The notes: a model not told the origin generated them from the letters alone. Counted from the stretch's first letter, positions 1-6,099 are shown. The stretch is 11,022 nt of DNA from Bacillota bacterium (GCA_023439045.1 JAEXOY010000024.1:1-11022), one strand, 5' to 3'. Made by a program: numbers and translations.

Positions 1-127
1 CAGACCCTTAAGGGTCTGCCCGTAAAAAATACGCGGTTGGCGGACAATTCAATATGTCTTTAGACATAGCTAGTAACATGCCCTTATAGGGCTAGAGCAT
101 GCCACGTGTTTTACACGTGGTCATGAC
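1..127 (+). mobile_element. Right (3') end of an IS200-type insertion sequence, partial copy
   Basis: These 127 bp are identical to the last 127 bp of the window, where they follow a tnpA gene directly, so this is the 3' end of another copy of the same IS in the same orientation; its tnpA would lie outside the window. Four hairpins are visible: 1-18 (CAGACCC/GGGTCTG), 53-68 (TATGTCT/AGACATA), 80-92 (GCCCT/AGGGC) and 102-120 (CCACGTGT-TTT-ACACGTGG). The last matches the subterminal hairpin of the left end at 10300-10318. CATG at 98-101 just before that hairpin can pair with CATG at 122-125 just after it, resembling the guide/cleavage-site pairing of IS200/IS605 ends. The exact IS boundary is inferred from where identity to the other copy stops being testable. 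Confidence 0.85.
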
Positions 128-163
128 ACAATTTTGGTTAATACTAAATCCTCTTCCAAAAAT

Positions 164-193
164 GCATAAAAAACCTATAACAAAACAATACTA
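164..193 (+). promoter_or_regulatory. Candidate sigma-G promoter of spoVT
   Basis: GCATA (164-168) and AATACTA (187-193) are separated by 18 bases, close to the forespore sigma-G pattern (GHATR, 17-18 bp, CATAMTA-like). They lie 36 bp upstream of the start codon. spoVT is a known sigma-G target in Bacillus, which supports the reading. The -35 element is only 37 bp from the end of the inserted IS. Confidence 0.5.
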
Positions 194-229
194 TGACTAA
201 AGTAAACCTATTAAAGGAGGTAATTTAAG

Positions 230-784
230 TTGAAAGCGACTGGTATTGTTAGACGCATAGACGATTTAGGCAGAGTTGTAATTCCAAAAGAGATTAGGAG
301 AACCCTGAGAATTAGGGAGGGAGATCCTCTAGAAATATTTACTGACAAAGAAGGCGAGGTTATATTAAAAAAGTACTCTCCTATTGGCGAATTAAGCGAC
401 TTTGCAACTCAATATGCGGAATCCCTTCATAAGACCAGTGGGCATATCACTTGCATTACTGATAGAGATTCTATAATCGCAGTTTCAGGCGCTGCTAAAA
501 AAGAGTTTCTTGAAAAGCAGTTGAGCAGTGATGTTGAAAGAATTATTGAAGAAAAAACTACTTTACTTATAAAGTCTTCTGAAGAAAAGCCGATCTCAAT
601 CTTAGCGGATGAAAGTGGTGAAAGGAAGTACACTTCACAAGTAGTTTCACCTATCATATCAGAAGGAGACCCAATAGGTTCAGTAATTCTTCTTTCTACG
701 GATACAGGTGTAAAGATGGGAGAGGTTGAAGCGAAGCTTGCTCAGTCAGCAGCAGGATTCCTTGGAAAGCAGATGGAACAATAG
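230..784 (+). CDS. spoVT: Stage V sporulation protein T, AbrB-family forespore transcription regulator
   Basis: SpoVT is a DNA-binding regulator in the forespore that tunes late sigma-G-dependent genes. The 184-residue product, close to the Bacillus protein in length, opens with an AbrB swapped-hairpin domain at residues 1-50 (MKATGIVRRIDDLGRVVIPK), which is highly characteristic. A GAF-like domain follows at about residues 56-180. The start is a TTG codon preceded by AAAGGAGG with 9 bp spacing; no better ATG fits the family N-terminus. The gene is monocistronic: a sigma-G-like promoter lies upstream and a strong terminator directly downstream. In Bacillus the next gene is spoVB/yabM, which is missing here. 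An IS right end lies about 100 bp upstream, so transcription out of that element would point towards spoVT. Confidence 0.96.
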   Translation: MKATGIVRRIDDLGRVVIPKEIRRTLRIREGDPLEIFTDKEGEVILKKYSPIGELSDFATQYAESLHKTSGHITCITDRDSIIAVSGAAKKEFLEKQLSSDVERIIEEKTTLLIKSSEEKPISILADESGERKYTSQVVSPIISEGDPIGSVILLSTDTGVKMGEVEAKLAQSAAGFLGKQMEQ

Positions 785-789
785 GCGAA

Positions 790-827
790 AAAAACTCAGG
801 GGAAAGAAATTCACCCTGAGTTTTTCT
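790..827. terminator. Bidirectional rho-independent terminator between spoVT and the methyltransferase
   Basis: The arms AAAAACTCAGGG and CCCTGAGTTTTT pair perfectly around a 12-base loop. There is a T run on the plus side and an A run on the other, so the same stem can end spoVT (+) and the convergent methyltransferase gene (-). Confidence 0.9.
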
Positions 828-828
828 T

Positions 829-1629
829 TTACAACTCTAATTCACCTTCTCTATATTTAGTTAGAAACTCCATGCAGTATTCGTCGTGGCCAAATAGAGC
901 TTCACCAGCATACAAAAATGTCATAAGCCGTTTGTCCAGTGGATCGAGTATAGCCCCGTCCATTCCGGCGGACATTGCAGCTATGAGAAATGCCTGATTC
1001 ATAACTTTTCTAGCAGGTATTCCAAAAGATATATTACTAAGTCCACATGCAATATGAACTTCTGGGTATTCAGCCTTAATGGTGCGGATTGTTTCAATTG
1101 CAACGTTTCCGAATTGTGATCCTGTACCAATTGGGCGAACCATGGGATCTATAAATATGTCATTAATGGGTATAGCGGCCTTAGTAAGCTTATCAATAAG
1201 GCGAGCTGCAATAATCACTCTATCTTTTACCGTCTCGGGCATACCCTTATCGTCCATACATAAGGCAATAACACGAGCATTATACTCCACTGCTAAAGGA
1301 AGTACGCTATCGTAACGATTCTTTTCATCAGTTATCGAATTTATTATTGGCTTTCCATTCTTATTTGCCTTCAAACCTGCTAATAAGGCCTTTGGATTTG
1401 GGGAGTCAATAGAAAATGGTGCACTGCAGTCTGATTGAATTGTTTCAATGAGCCAAGATAATTTTTCAGGCTCATCATCTAAAAACATACCCGCATTGAC
1501 ATCTATATACTGTGCACCTGCTTCGTACTGGTCCTTTGCAAGCTTCTTTATAAAGGTGGTATCTTGTGATTCTATTGCAGACATTATGGATTTGATAGTA
1601 CTATTTATTTTTTCACCAATTATAATCAT
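829..1629 (-). CDS. Methyltetrahydrofolate:corrinoid methyltransferase-like protein (AcsE/MeTr family, pterin-binding)
   Basis: The family moves a methyl group from methyltetrahydrofolate to a cobalamin carried on a corrinoid protein. The 266-residue product forms one pterin-binding TIM barrel, the usual MeTr length. It starts MIIIGEKINST, and the residues that bind the pterin ring in the acetogen enzyme have clear counterparts: D75 (SIDS), N97 (INSITDE), D161 (IDPMVRP) and N199 (CGLSNISFG). A GGAGG site lies 9 bp before the ATG. A TATAAT (1664-1669, minus strand) with TTGTAT 17 bp further upstream could be its promoter. No corrinoid protein, reductive activator or acetyl-CoA synthase gene is adjacent, so the partner and the pathway are unknown. 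Dihydropteroate synthase shares the fold but has different signature motifs. Confidence 0.88.
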   Translation of the reverse strand: MIIIGEKINSTIKSIMSAIESQDTTFIKKLAKDQYEAGAQYIDVNAGMFLDDEPEKLSWLIETIQSDCSAPFSIDSPNPKALLAGLKANKNGKPIINSITDEKNRYDSVLPLAVEYNARVIALCMDDKGMPETVKDRVIIAARLIDKLTKAAIPINDIFIDPMVRPIGTGSQFGNVAIETIRTIKAEYPEVHIACGLSNISFGIPARKVMNQAFLIAAMSAGMDGAILDPLDKRLMTFLYAGEALFGHDEYCMEFLTKYREGELEL

Positions 1630-1663
1630 TGTTTTCCTCCAATTAATTAAATTTTCCAGTATT

Positions 1664-1692
1664 ATTATATTTCACAAAAAATATAAATACAA
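1664..1692 (-). promoter_or_regulatory. Candidate sigma-A promoter for the methyltransferase gene
   Basis: On the minus strand TTGTAT (1687-1692) is followed after 17 bp by a perfect TATAAT (1664-1669), about 35 bp upstream of the start codon. The -35 element lies in the first copy of a 15-bp tandem repeat, so each repeat copy carries the same TTGTAT. Confidence 0.5.
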
Positions 1693-1727
1693 TAAATATA
1701 AATACAATAAATCTAAATACAATAAGA
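1683..1727. repeat. 15-bp tandem repeat, three copies
   Basis: ATAAATACAATAAAT occurs exactly at 1683-1697 and 1698-1712. A third copy with three changes is at 1713-1727, and a decayed trace (ATAAATGCAACAAAA) follows near 1739. The array sits directly upstream of the methyltransferase promoter and overlaps its -35 element. Confidence 0.85.
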
Positions 1728-1775
1728 TTTAATTAAATATAAATGCAACAAAATACAAATCTAGAAATATAGCTA

Positions 1776-1804
1776 TTGACAATATTTGTAAAAAAGTATA
1801 AAAT
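1776..1804 (+). promoter_or_regulatory. Strong sigma-A-like promoter pointing at ssb, with a long leader
   Basis: A perfect TTGACA (1776-1781) and TAAAAT (1799-1804) are spaced by 17 bp. Transcription would start near 1811, leaving a leader of about 380 nt before the SSB gene at 2190. No ORF with a ribosome binding site is visible in between, so the promoter may serve ssb or an untranslated RNA. Confidence 0.6.
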
Positions 1805-1847
1805 ACTATTATAGTTTTTAAACTTGTCTTTATATATACTTTTCTTC

Positions 1848-1895
1848 TCTTTAATTCTGTAATTCTTTAATTCTGTAATTCTTTAATTCTTTAAT
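1848..1895. repeat. 16-bp tandem repeat, three copies
   Basis: TCTTTAATTCTGTAAT occurs exactly at 1848-1863 and 1864-1879, with a variant (TCTTTAATTCTTTAAT) at 1880-1895. It lies inside the putative ssb leader and gives it a U-rich run. Confidence 0.85.
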
Positions 1896-2170
1896 TTTTA
1901 TATGCAAATTCTTTTATTATCTGAACTAGTTACTAATTCTGGTCCTATTTCTGTTATATCCTAATCCTTATTTATATTTTATCGTAATCTTATTTCTATT
2001 TATGAGGTTTAAAGTTTCTATTTGTGGGATTGATAATTCTAATTTCTATTTGGGTCATTATATTCCTAATTTTTGTATATCCATATTCAAACTTCTTTTA
2101 TTGACGTTGCTAGATTTCTTATCAAAAGTAACTCATTACGGATTTCGCAGCAGATAGCTGTCTAATTAAT
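1896..2170. other. AT-rich intergenic stretch, no gene seen
   Basis: No ORF with a ribosome binding site and no recognised RNA family is visible. The plus strand is strongly T-rich. TTTCTATTT recurs at 1993, 2015 and 2043, each time followed by a G-rich step (ATGAGG, GTGGGA, GGGTCA). TTGACG at 2101 has no good -10 element after it. Just before the ssb ribosome binding site a small CAGC/GCTG stem-loop can form (about 2149-2161). Confidence 0.6.
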
Positions 2171-2189
2171 ATTTTATGGAGGTATTTTT

Positions 2190-2648
2190 ATGAATAATGT
2201 AAGTCTTATTGGCAGGCTCACAAAGGATGTTGAGCTTAGGTATGTCAGCAAGAACAGTATGGCGGTGGGGAATTTTACCCTTGCAGTTAACAGGGATGTT
2301 AAAAGCCAACAAGGAGAAAGAAAAACAGATTATATATCTGTTGTAATGTGGGGCAAGACCGCTGAGTTTGCTTACAAGTATTTTAGTAAGGGTACGAGAG
2401 TTGGAGTTACTGGAGAAATTCACTCTCGGGTATGGGAAGACGCAGAAAAAGCACGCCATTATGTTACAGAGGTTGTAGCAGATAAGGTCTATTTTGCGGA
2501 TTCAAAATTTAAGGATGACGAGGCAGCAGGTGCAAATGCTTGTGAGGAATGTGAAGAGAGCAGCAGTGCGTGTGAAGAATGTGAAGATAGCACTAGTTCA
2601 TGTGAAGAAGGGATTAGGAGTGAAGAACTTGTAGAGAATAATGTATAA
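2190..2648 (+). CDS. Single-stranded DNA-binding protein paralogue with a cysteine-rich C-terminal tail
   Basis: SSB proteins coat single-stranded DNA during replication and repair. Residues 1-108 form a normal OB fold, starting MNNVSLIGRLTKDVELRY and continuing through NFTLAVNRD and DYISVVMWGKTAEFA. Translation starts at an ATG 7 bp after GGAGG. The tail is unusual. It does not end in the acidic DDDIPF-type tip by which housekeeping SSBs recruit partners; it ends LVENNV. Residues 117-146 instead form three ten-residue repeats (ACEECEESSS, ACEECEDSTS, SCEEGIRSEE) with Cys at 118, 121, 128, 131 and 138. The gene is not next to rpsF/rpsR, where clostridial housekeeping ssb normally sits, so I read it as an accessory paralogue. 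Metal binding or disulfide formation by the tail is only a possibility. Confidence 0.9.
   Translation: MNNVSLIGRLTKDVELRYVSKNSMAVGNFTLAVNRDVKSQQGERKTDYISVVMWGKTAEFAYKYFSKGTRVGVTGEIHSRVWEDAEKARHYVTEVVADKVYFADSKFKDDEAAGANACEECEESSSACEECEDSTSSCEEGIRSEELVENNV
2538..2627 (+). repeat. 30-bp in-frame repeat encoding the SSB tail
   Basis: Three consecutive 30-bp units (2538, 2568, 2598) encode the ten-residue Cys/Glu/Ser repeats at the C-terminus of the SSB paralogue. The nucleotide similarity (TGTGAAGAATGTGAAGA-like cores) suggests growth by tandem duplication; the third unit has diverged most. Confidence 0.85.
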
Positions 2649-2675
2649 TTGTTTTATGAAAATCCCAAAATGTAG

Positions 2676-2681
2676 TATAAT
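2676..2681 (+). promoter_or_regulatory. Candidate -10 element for mazG-hup-rqcP
   Basis: A perfect TATAAT lies 32 bp upstream of the mazG start in the gap after ssb. The sequence at the expected -35 position (2653-2658, TTTATG) is poor, so only the -10 element is convincing. Confidence 0.45.
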
Positions 2682-2713
2682 AGATAAAGCATATTACGTT
2701 AGGGGATGAGTTA

Positions 2714-3505
2714 ATGCTTGAGAACACTGGAGATTTGCAAAGACTTATAGATATCATGGAAGAGCTTCGGTCTGAAAATGGTTGTCCTTGGGATAGAGAG
2801 CAGACACATGAAAGTCTAAAGAGATATCTTATTGAAGAAACTTATGAGCTTCTTGAAGTTGTAGATATGATGGACAAGCGTAGAATATGTGAAGAACTTG
2901 GTGACGTATTGCTTCAGGTTGTATTCCATGCGCAAATAGCTAAGGAGAATGAAGACTTTGATATGGCAGATGTTATTGACGGTATATGTAACAAGCTTAT
3001 ATATAGACACCCCCATGTATTTGGGGAGGTTACAGCCGATACATCAAAAGAAGTATTGAAGAACTGGGAAGAGTTAAAAAAGAAGGAAAAGGGCTTAGAG
3101 GACCAGACATCGGTACTTAAGGACGTCCCCAAAAACCTTCCTGCACTTATGAGAAGCTATAAGGTACAACAAAAAGCTGCACAGGTAGGCTTCGATTGGG
3201 AGAATACCAAGGATGTCTTTGCTAAAATTCGTGAGGAGATTGATGAGCTTGAACAGGCAGTTAATAACAACGATAAGGTTAATATTGACGAAGAACTAGG
3301 AGATGTTCTGTTTTCAGTAGTAAACCTATCAAGGTTTGTAAAGGTACATCCTGAACTTGCTCTTACACAGGCCACAGAAAAATTTATTAAGCGTTTTGAA
3401 TATATTGAGAATAAGGCCGTACAATTGGGCAAGAATTTAAATGAAATGACTTTGTCCGAAATGGATGAATTATGGGAACAGGCTAAAATACATAAATATG
3501 ATTAA
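2714..3505 (+). CDS. mazG: Nucleoside triphosphate pyrophosphohydrolase MazG
   Basis: MazG hydrolyses nucleoside triphosphates to monophosphates and pyrophosphate, which cleans damaged or noncanonical nucleotides from the pool and affects stringent-response signalling. The 263-residue protein has the two-domain layout of E. coli MazG. The N-terminal half carries CPWDREQTH (24-32), EETYE (41-45), EELGD (60-64) and RHPHVFG (98-104). The C-terminal half carries EEIDE (174-178) and EELGD (193-197), the metal-binding EExxE...ExxD pattern. The Bacillus equivalent YabN has an extra N-terminal tetrapyrrole-methylase-like domain, which is absent here. It probably heads a transcript with hup and rqcP, although a 61-bp gap before hup leaves room for another promoter. 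Confidence 0.95.
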   Translation: MLENTGDLQRLIDIMEELRSENGCPWDREQTHESLKRYLIEETYELLEVVDMMDKRRICEELGDVLLQVVFHAQIAKENEDFDMADVIDGICNKLIYRHPHVFGEVTADTSKEVLKNWEELKKKEKGLEDQTSVLKDVPKNLPALMRSYKVQQKAAQVGFDWENTKDVFAKIREEIDELEQAVNNNDKVNIDEELGDVLFSVVNLSRFVKVHPELALTQATEKFIKRFEYIENKAVQLGKNLNEMTLSEMDELWEQAKIHKYD

Positions 3506-3566
3506 AATGGATAAAATCATATTTAGTAGTTAATAGCATGAAACAAGCTTGATTGGAGGATTTTAA

Positions 3567-3842
3567 ATGAATAAGGCCGAATTAATTGACAGCATGGCAG
3601 AAAAGTCAGGTATGTCAAAAAAAGATTCTGAAAAGGCACTCAATGCAATAATAGAAAGTATTGAAGAGGCTTTGACTAGTGGAGAAAAGGTGCAATTAGT
3701 GGGTTTTGGTTCTTTTGAGGTAAAGAGAAGGGCTGCTAGAAAAGGCAGAAACCCTCAGACAAAGACTGAAATTGATATTCCAGAGAGCAATGCACCAGTA
3801 TTCAAAGCGGGTAAGGATTTAAAAGAAATGCTAAATAAATGA
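3567..3842 (+). CDS. hup: DNA-binding protein HU
   Basis: HU is a small nucleoid protein that bends and compacts DNA as a dimer. The 91-residue product has the full family length. It shows the start MNKAELIDSMAEKSG, the core VQLVGFGSFEVKRRAARKGRNPQT, which includes the start of the DNA-wrapping arm and the GRNPQT signature at its tip, and the closing region PVFKAGKDLKE. TTGGAGG precedes the ATG by a normal distance. HU between mazG and rqcP is common in clostridia and differs from Bacillus, where hbs lies elsewhere. It ends 28 bp before rqcP with no terminator between, so co-transcription is likely. Confidence 0.97.
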   Translation: MNKAELIDSMAEKSGMSKKDSEKALNAIIESIEEALTSGEKVQLVGFGSFEVKRRAARKGRNPQTKTEIDIPESNAPVFKAGKDLKEMLNK

Positions 3843-3870
3843 TTTAGGGGATTATGTGGGGGAAAGTAAG

Positions 3871-4110
3871 ATGAGACTTGATAAATATTTAAAGGTCAGC
3901 AGGCTTATAAAAAGACGTACACTTGCAAATGATGCTTGCGAGCAGGGAAGAGTTAAGATCAACGACAGGATTGCAAAGCCTGGTGCTGAAGTGAAGATTG
4001 GTGATGTGATTGAAATTCAGTTTGGGAATAACATTACAAGAGTTGAGATTACGCAAATCTCTGAGCACGTGATGAAGAATGATGCAAAGGAAATGTACAT
4101 TATTAAGTAA
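3871..4110 (+). CDS. rqcP: S4-domain RNA-binding protein RqcP (YabO family)
   Basis: RqcP works with RqcH in bacterial ribosome quality control, helping C-terminal tailing of nascent chains on stalled 50S subunits. The 79-residue product is a single S4 domain: MRLDKYLKVSRLIKRRT, then ANDACEQGRVKINDR and KPGAEVKIGDVIEIQFG, all typical. I chose the ATG at 3871 because the family begins MRLDKYLK and a GGGGGAA site lies just upstream. A GTG at 3856 in the same frame would add five residues not seen in the family. The gene is followed within 11 bp by a strong terminator, which closes the mazG-hup-rqcP unit. Confidence 0.93.
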   Translation: MRLDKYLKVSRLIKRRTLANDACEQGRVKINDRIAKPGAEVKIGDVIEIQFGNNITRVEITQISEHVMKNDAKEMYIIK

Positions 4111-4120
4111 ACATATTAGA

Positions 4121-4155
4121 AAAACCCGACAGTAAAAAGTGCTGTCGGGTTTTTC
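4121..4155 (+). terminator. Rho-independent terminator after rqcP
   Basis: The 12-bp arms AAAACCCGACAG and CTGTCGGGTTTT enclose a nine-base loop and run into a T tract. This separates the housekeeping genes upstream from the sporulation pair yabP-yabQ. Confidence 0.93.
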
Positions 4156-4229
4156 GCATTATTTAGGGTGTACATGCATATCTATAAATATACAAGTATT
4201 CATCAAGTTCTATTGAAAGGATGATAGTA

Positions 4230-4514
4230 ATGGAAGAGAAAAAAATAGTAAAACCAAAGAATCAAACGCTGCTACTGGAGAATAGAGAGAAGCTAAGTCT
4301 TACTGGTGTTATTGATGTTGATAGCTTCAATGAAGAAAGCATTGTGGCGGTAACTGATTTAGGAGTGCTCTTTATTAAGGGCGCAGACCTACACATTAAC
4401 AAGCTTAATTTGGATAGTAATGAGCTAATTGTTGAGGGAGATATATATAGTATGGAGTATTCGGATAGTGAGAATGGAAAGTCTAAATCCTTCTTTGGAA
4501 GAATGTTTAAATAG
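4230..4514 (+). CDS. yabP: Spore cortex/coat assembly protein YabP
   Basis: YabP is a small sporulation protein found only in spore formers; in Bacillus it is made in the mother cell under sigma-E and is linked to spore assembly. The 94-residue product shows the family pattern: a basic start, KLSLTGVIDVDSFNEESIVAVTD, then LGVLFIKGADLHINKLNL and a hydrophilic end. The first in-frame ATG (4221) touches the GAAAGG ribosome binding site and cannot be used; the ATG at 4230 has 9 bp spacing. The gene follows a terminator and so must have its own promoter at about 4156-4215. Only weak sigma-E-like elements (CATTATT, 13 bp, CATATCTA) are visible there. Confidence 0.92.
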   Translation: MEEKKIVKPKNQTLLLENREKLSLTGVIDVDSFNEESIVAVTDLGVLFIKGADLHINKLNLDSNELIVEGDIYSMEYSDSENGKSKSFFGRMFK

Positions 4515-4561
4515 ACAATGGTTGAGTGACTAAAAGATACTTGAAAAGGAATTGACTACAT

Positions 4562-5068
4562 ATGACTATTGTATTAGGACAGATACATGTTTTTCTATAC
4601 GCCATAGCAGCTGGAGCTTTAGTTGCATTTTTGTATGATATATTGAGAATAAAAAGAAGAGCAATTAAGACAAATGTTATAATAGTAAGCCTTGAGGATA
4701 TGCTATACTGGTTAATCACGGCTATTATTATTTTTTTGACTGTATACAATAGCAATAGTGGTGAGATAAGAGGATATATTTTTATAGGCAATATTGCGGG
4801 AGTTTTGATTTATCTATTACTGCTAAGCAAAATAGTAATATCATCCTCTATGGCTATTATAAACTTTTTTAAAAAAATTTGCAGGTTTATATTTATTGTC
4901 TTGATGTATCCTGTTAAAATAATAGTAAAGATACTTTCGATACCCTTTGGTATAATTTCTAGGATAGTAAAAAAACTCACTAATAAGTCAAAAAGTGCAG
5001 TTAAGCATCAGATTAATAAGATAAGGATTTGGAGTAGAATACTAAAAAGCATAAGAAAAAAAAAGTAA
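4562..5068 (+). CDS. yabQ: Spore cortex biosynthesis membrane protein YabQ
   Basis: YabQ is an integral membrane protein of the outer forespore membrane, needed in Bacillus for cortex synthesis. The 168-residue product has hydrophobic segments at about residues 7-25, 45-62, 70-93 and 107-125. It carries the family signature FLYDILRIKRR after the first of these and LEDMLYW before the second. The tail from about residue 125 is strongly basic and would face the cytoplasm. The ribosome binding site AAAAGGA sits 11 bp from the ATG, slightly far, suggesting modest translation or coupling to yabP 47 bp upstream. The pair yabP-yabQ has the conserved order. Confidence 0.9.
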   Translation: MTIVLGQIHVFLYAIAAGALVAFLYDILRIKRRAIKTNVIIVSLEDMLYWLITAIIIFLTVYNSNSGEIRGYIFIGNIAGVLIYLLLLSKIVISSSMAIINFFKKICRFIFIVLMYPVKIIVKILSIPFGIISRIVKKLTNKSKSAVKHQINKIRIWSRILKSIRKKK

Positions 5069-5129
5069 TTTAGAAGGATTTTCTTGGCAAATATAGAATA
5101 TCTTCTTAATTATGGTAAAGGGGTTACTT

Positions 5130-5408
5130 ATGAAAAAACAAAAGAAGCTAAAGATTGTTCCTATTATTGTGGTGGCATTGGTATGCTATTTCGCTTACAC
5201 TGCGTTCTGCCTACAAGGTACAGTAGAGGATAGAAAGCAAGAAGGGATTAAGCTACAGCAGAACATAGCTGAAGAACAGAGGAAAAAAGAACAATTAGAA
5301 CAGCAAAAGAACTCTATTAATACTCCTGCATTTGCAGAAAAAATAGCTAGAGAAAAGTTGGGATATGTGAAGGATGGAGAGGTTATTTATGTAGATACCA
5401 ATAAATAG
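5130..5408 (+). CDS. divIC: Septum formation initiator DivIC (FtsB/DivIC family)
   Basis: DivIC acts at the division septum with FtsL and DivIB to activate septal wall synthesis. The 92-residue bitopic protein has a short basic N-terminus, one membrane segment at about residues 9-28, a coiled coil at about residues 33-63 rich in Glu, Gln and Lys, and the family end motif AREKLGYVKDGEVIYV. I chose the ATG at 5130 because AAAGGGG lies 6 bp before it; an in-frame ATG at 5112 is upstream of that site. The position directly after yabQ and before an S1-domain gene is as in Bacillus. Confidence 0.92.
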   Translation: MKKQKKLKIVPIIVVALVCYFAYTAFCLQGTVEDRKQEGIKLQQNIAEEQRKKEQLEQQKNSINTPAFAEKIAREKLGYVKDGEVIYVDTNK

Positions 5409-5417
5409 CAATTTTTC

Positions 5418-5447
5418 TTGACGCCATATATCTAAATGTATTATAAT
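5418..5447 (+). promoter_or_regulatory. Sigma-A-like promoter of the S1-domain gene
   Basis: TTGACG (5418-5423) and a perfect TATAAT (5442-5447) are spaced by 18 bp, right after the divIC stop and 42 bp before the chosen start of the S1 gene. The S1 gene can therefore be transcribed in vegetative cells apart from the sporulation genes upstream. Confidence 0.75.
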
Positions 5448-5489
5448 CGAATTGTTTTTAATTGGAAGTTTTGGAGGGTATCTTTTTGT

Positions 5490-5930
5490 ATGCTTTTGGA
5501 AGTGGGAAATGTTGTTGAAGGGAAAGTATCAGGTATAACTGCGTTCGGTGCATTTGTTCAATTACCTGAGGGCAAGACTGGTTTAGTTCATATTTCTGAA
5601 ATTGCAGAAGAGTATGTTAAGGATGTTAGTTCTCATCTTAGAGATAATCAAGTAGTAAAAGTAAAAATATTATCAATTGAGCAGAGTGGTAAGATTGGTT
5701 TATCCATTAGGAAGGCTATAGAACCCAAAAAGGTTCAAAGCCCAATAGCTAAAGCACCGGCAGAATTTGACTGGACCTCTACTAAAAATAATATTAATTC
5801 TGCATCTATGTCTTTTGAGGATAGACTAGCAAAATTTATGAAAGACAGCGATGAGAGGTTACATGATTTAAAGAAAAATGTTGATAATAAGCGTGGTGGG
5901 GGCGGCTACAAGAAATCTACACAATTCTAG
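5490..5930 (+). CDS. yabR: S1 RNA-binding domain protein (YabR family)
   Basis: This is a predicted RNA-binding protein of unknown precise role. Residues 6-74 form one S1 domain: EVGNVVEGKVSGITAFGAFV, then GLVHISEIAEEYVKD and KVKILSIEQSGKIGLSIRKA. The remaining 70 residues are low-complexity and charged, with a Gly run near the end (KRGGGGYKK). The ATG at 5490 matches the family N-terminus and has GGAGGG 11 bp upstream; an in-frame ATG at 5436 overlaps the promoter and is unlikely. The order divIC-yabR-tRNA resembles Bacillus, where tRNA genes also follow yabR. Confidence 0.9.
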   Translation: MLLEVGNVVEGKVSGITAFGAFVQLPEGKTGLVHISEIAEEYVKDVSSHLRDNQVVKVKILSIEQSGKIGLSIRKAIEPKKVQSPIAKAPAEFDWTSTKNNINSASMSFEDRLAKFMKDSDERLHDLKKNVDNKRGGGGYKKSTQF

Positions 5931-5960
5931 CCATGTAAAAAGTTTACATTAACTTTAGTG

Positions 5961-5989
5961 TTGACATGTAATTCATATCGTATTATAAT
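5961..5989 (+). promoter_or_regulatory. Consensus sigma-A promoter of tRNA-Leu
   Basis: A perfect TTGACA (5961-5966) and a perfect TATAAT (5984-5989) with 17-bp spacing end 21 bp before the tRNA. This is the best promoter in the window. A 7-bp stem (ATGTAAA-AAG-TTTACAT, 5933-5949) lies just upstream but has no T tract. Confidence 0.92.
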
Positions 5990-6010
5990 AAAAAAGTCGC
6001 TAATGACCAA

Positions 6011-6099
6011 GCCGAAGTGGCGGAACTGGCAGACGCACAGGACTTAAAATCCTGCGAAGCTAACCCTTCGTACCGGTTCGATTCCGGTCTTCGGCACCA
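6011..6099 (+). tRNA. tRNA-Leu (anticodon UAA)
   Basis: The 89-nt gene, with encoded CCA, has a perfect seven-base acceptor stem (GCCGAAG with CTTCGGC), an anticodon loop CTTAAAA between CAGGA and TCCTG that gives UAA, a long variable arm (GCGAAGCTAACCCTTCG region) typical of leucine tRNAs, and a T arm with GGTTCGATTCC. Confidence 0.97.

Noticed and set aside
2101..2129. Promoter TTGACG close to ssb
   Set aside because: No -10-like hexamer lies 16-18 bp downstream.
3856..3870. Upstream GTG start for rqcP
   Set aside because: It would add MGESK before the family-conserved MRLDKYLK start; the ATG at 3871 has its own G-rich ribosome binding site.
5933..5949. Terminator after the S1-domain gene
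   Set aside because: The 7-bp AT-only stem is weak and lacks a T tract; left as a possible minor structure.
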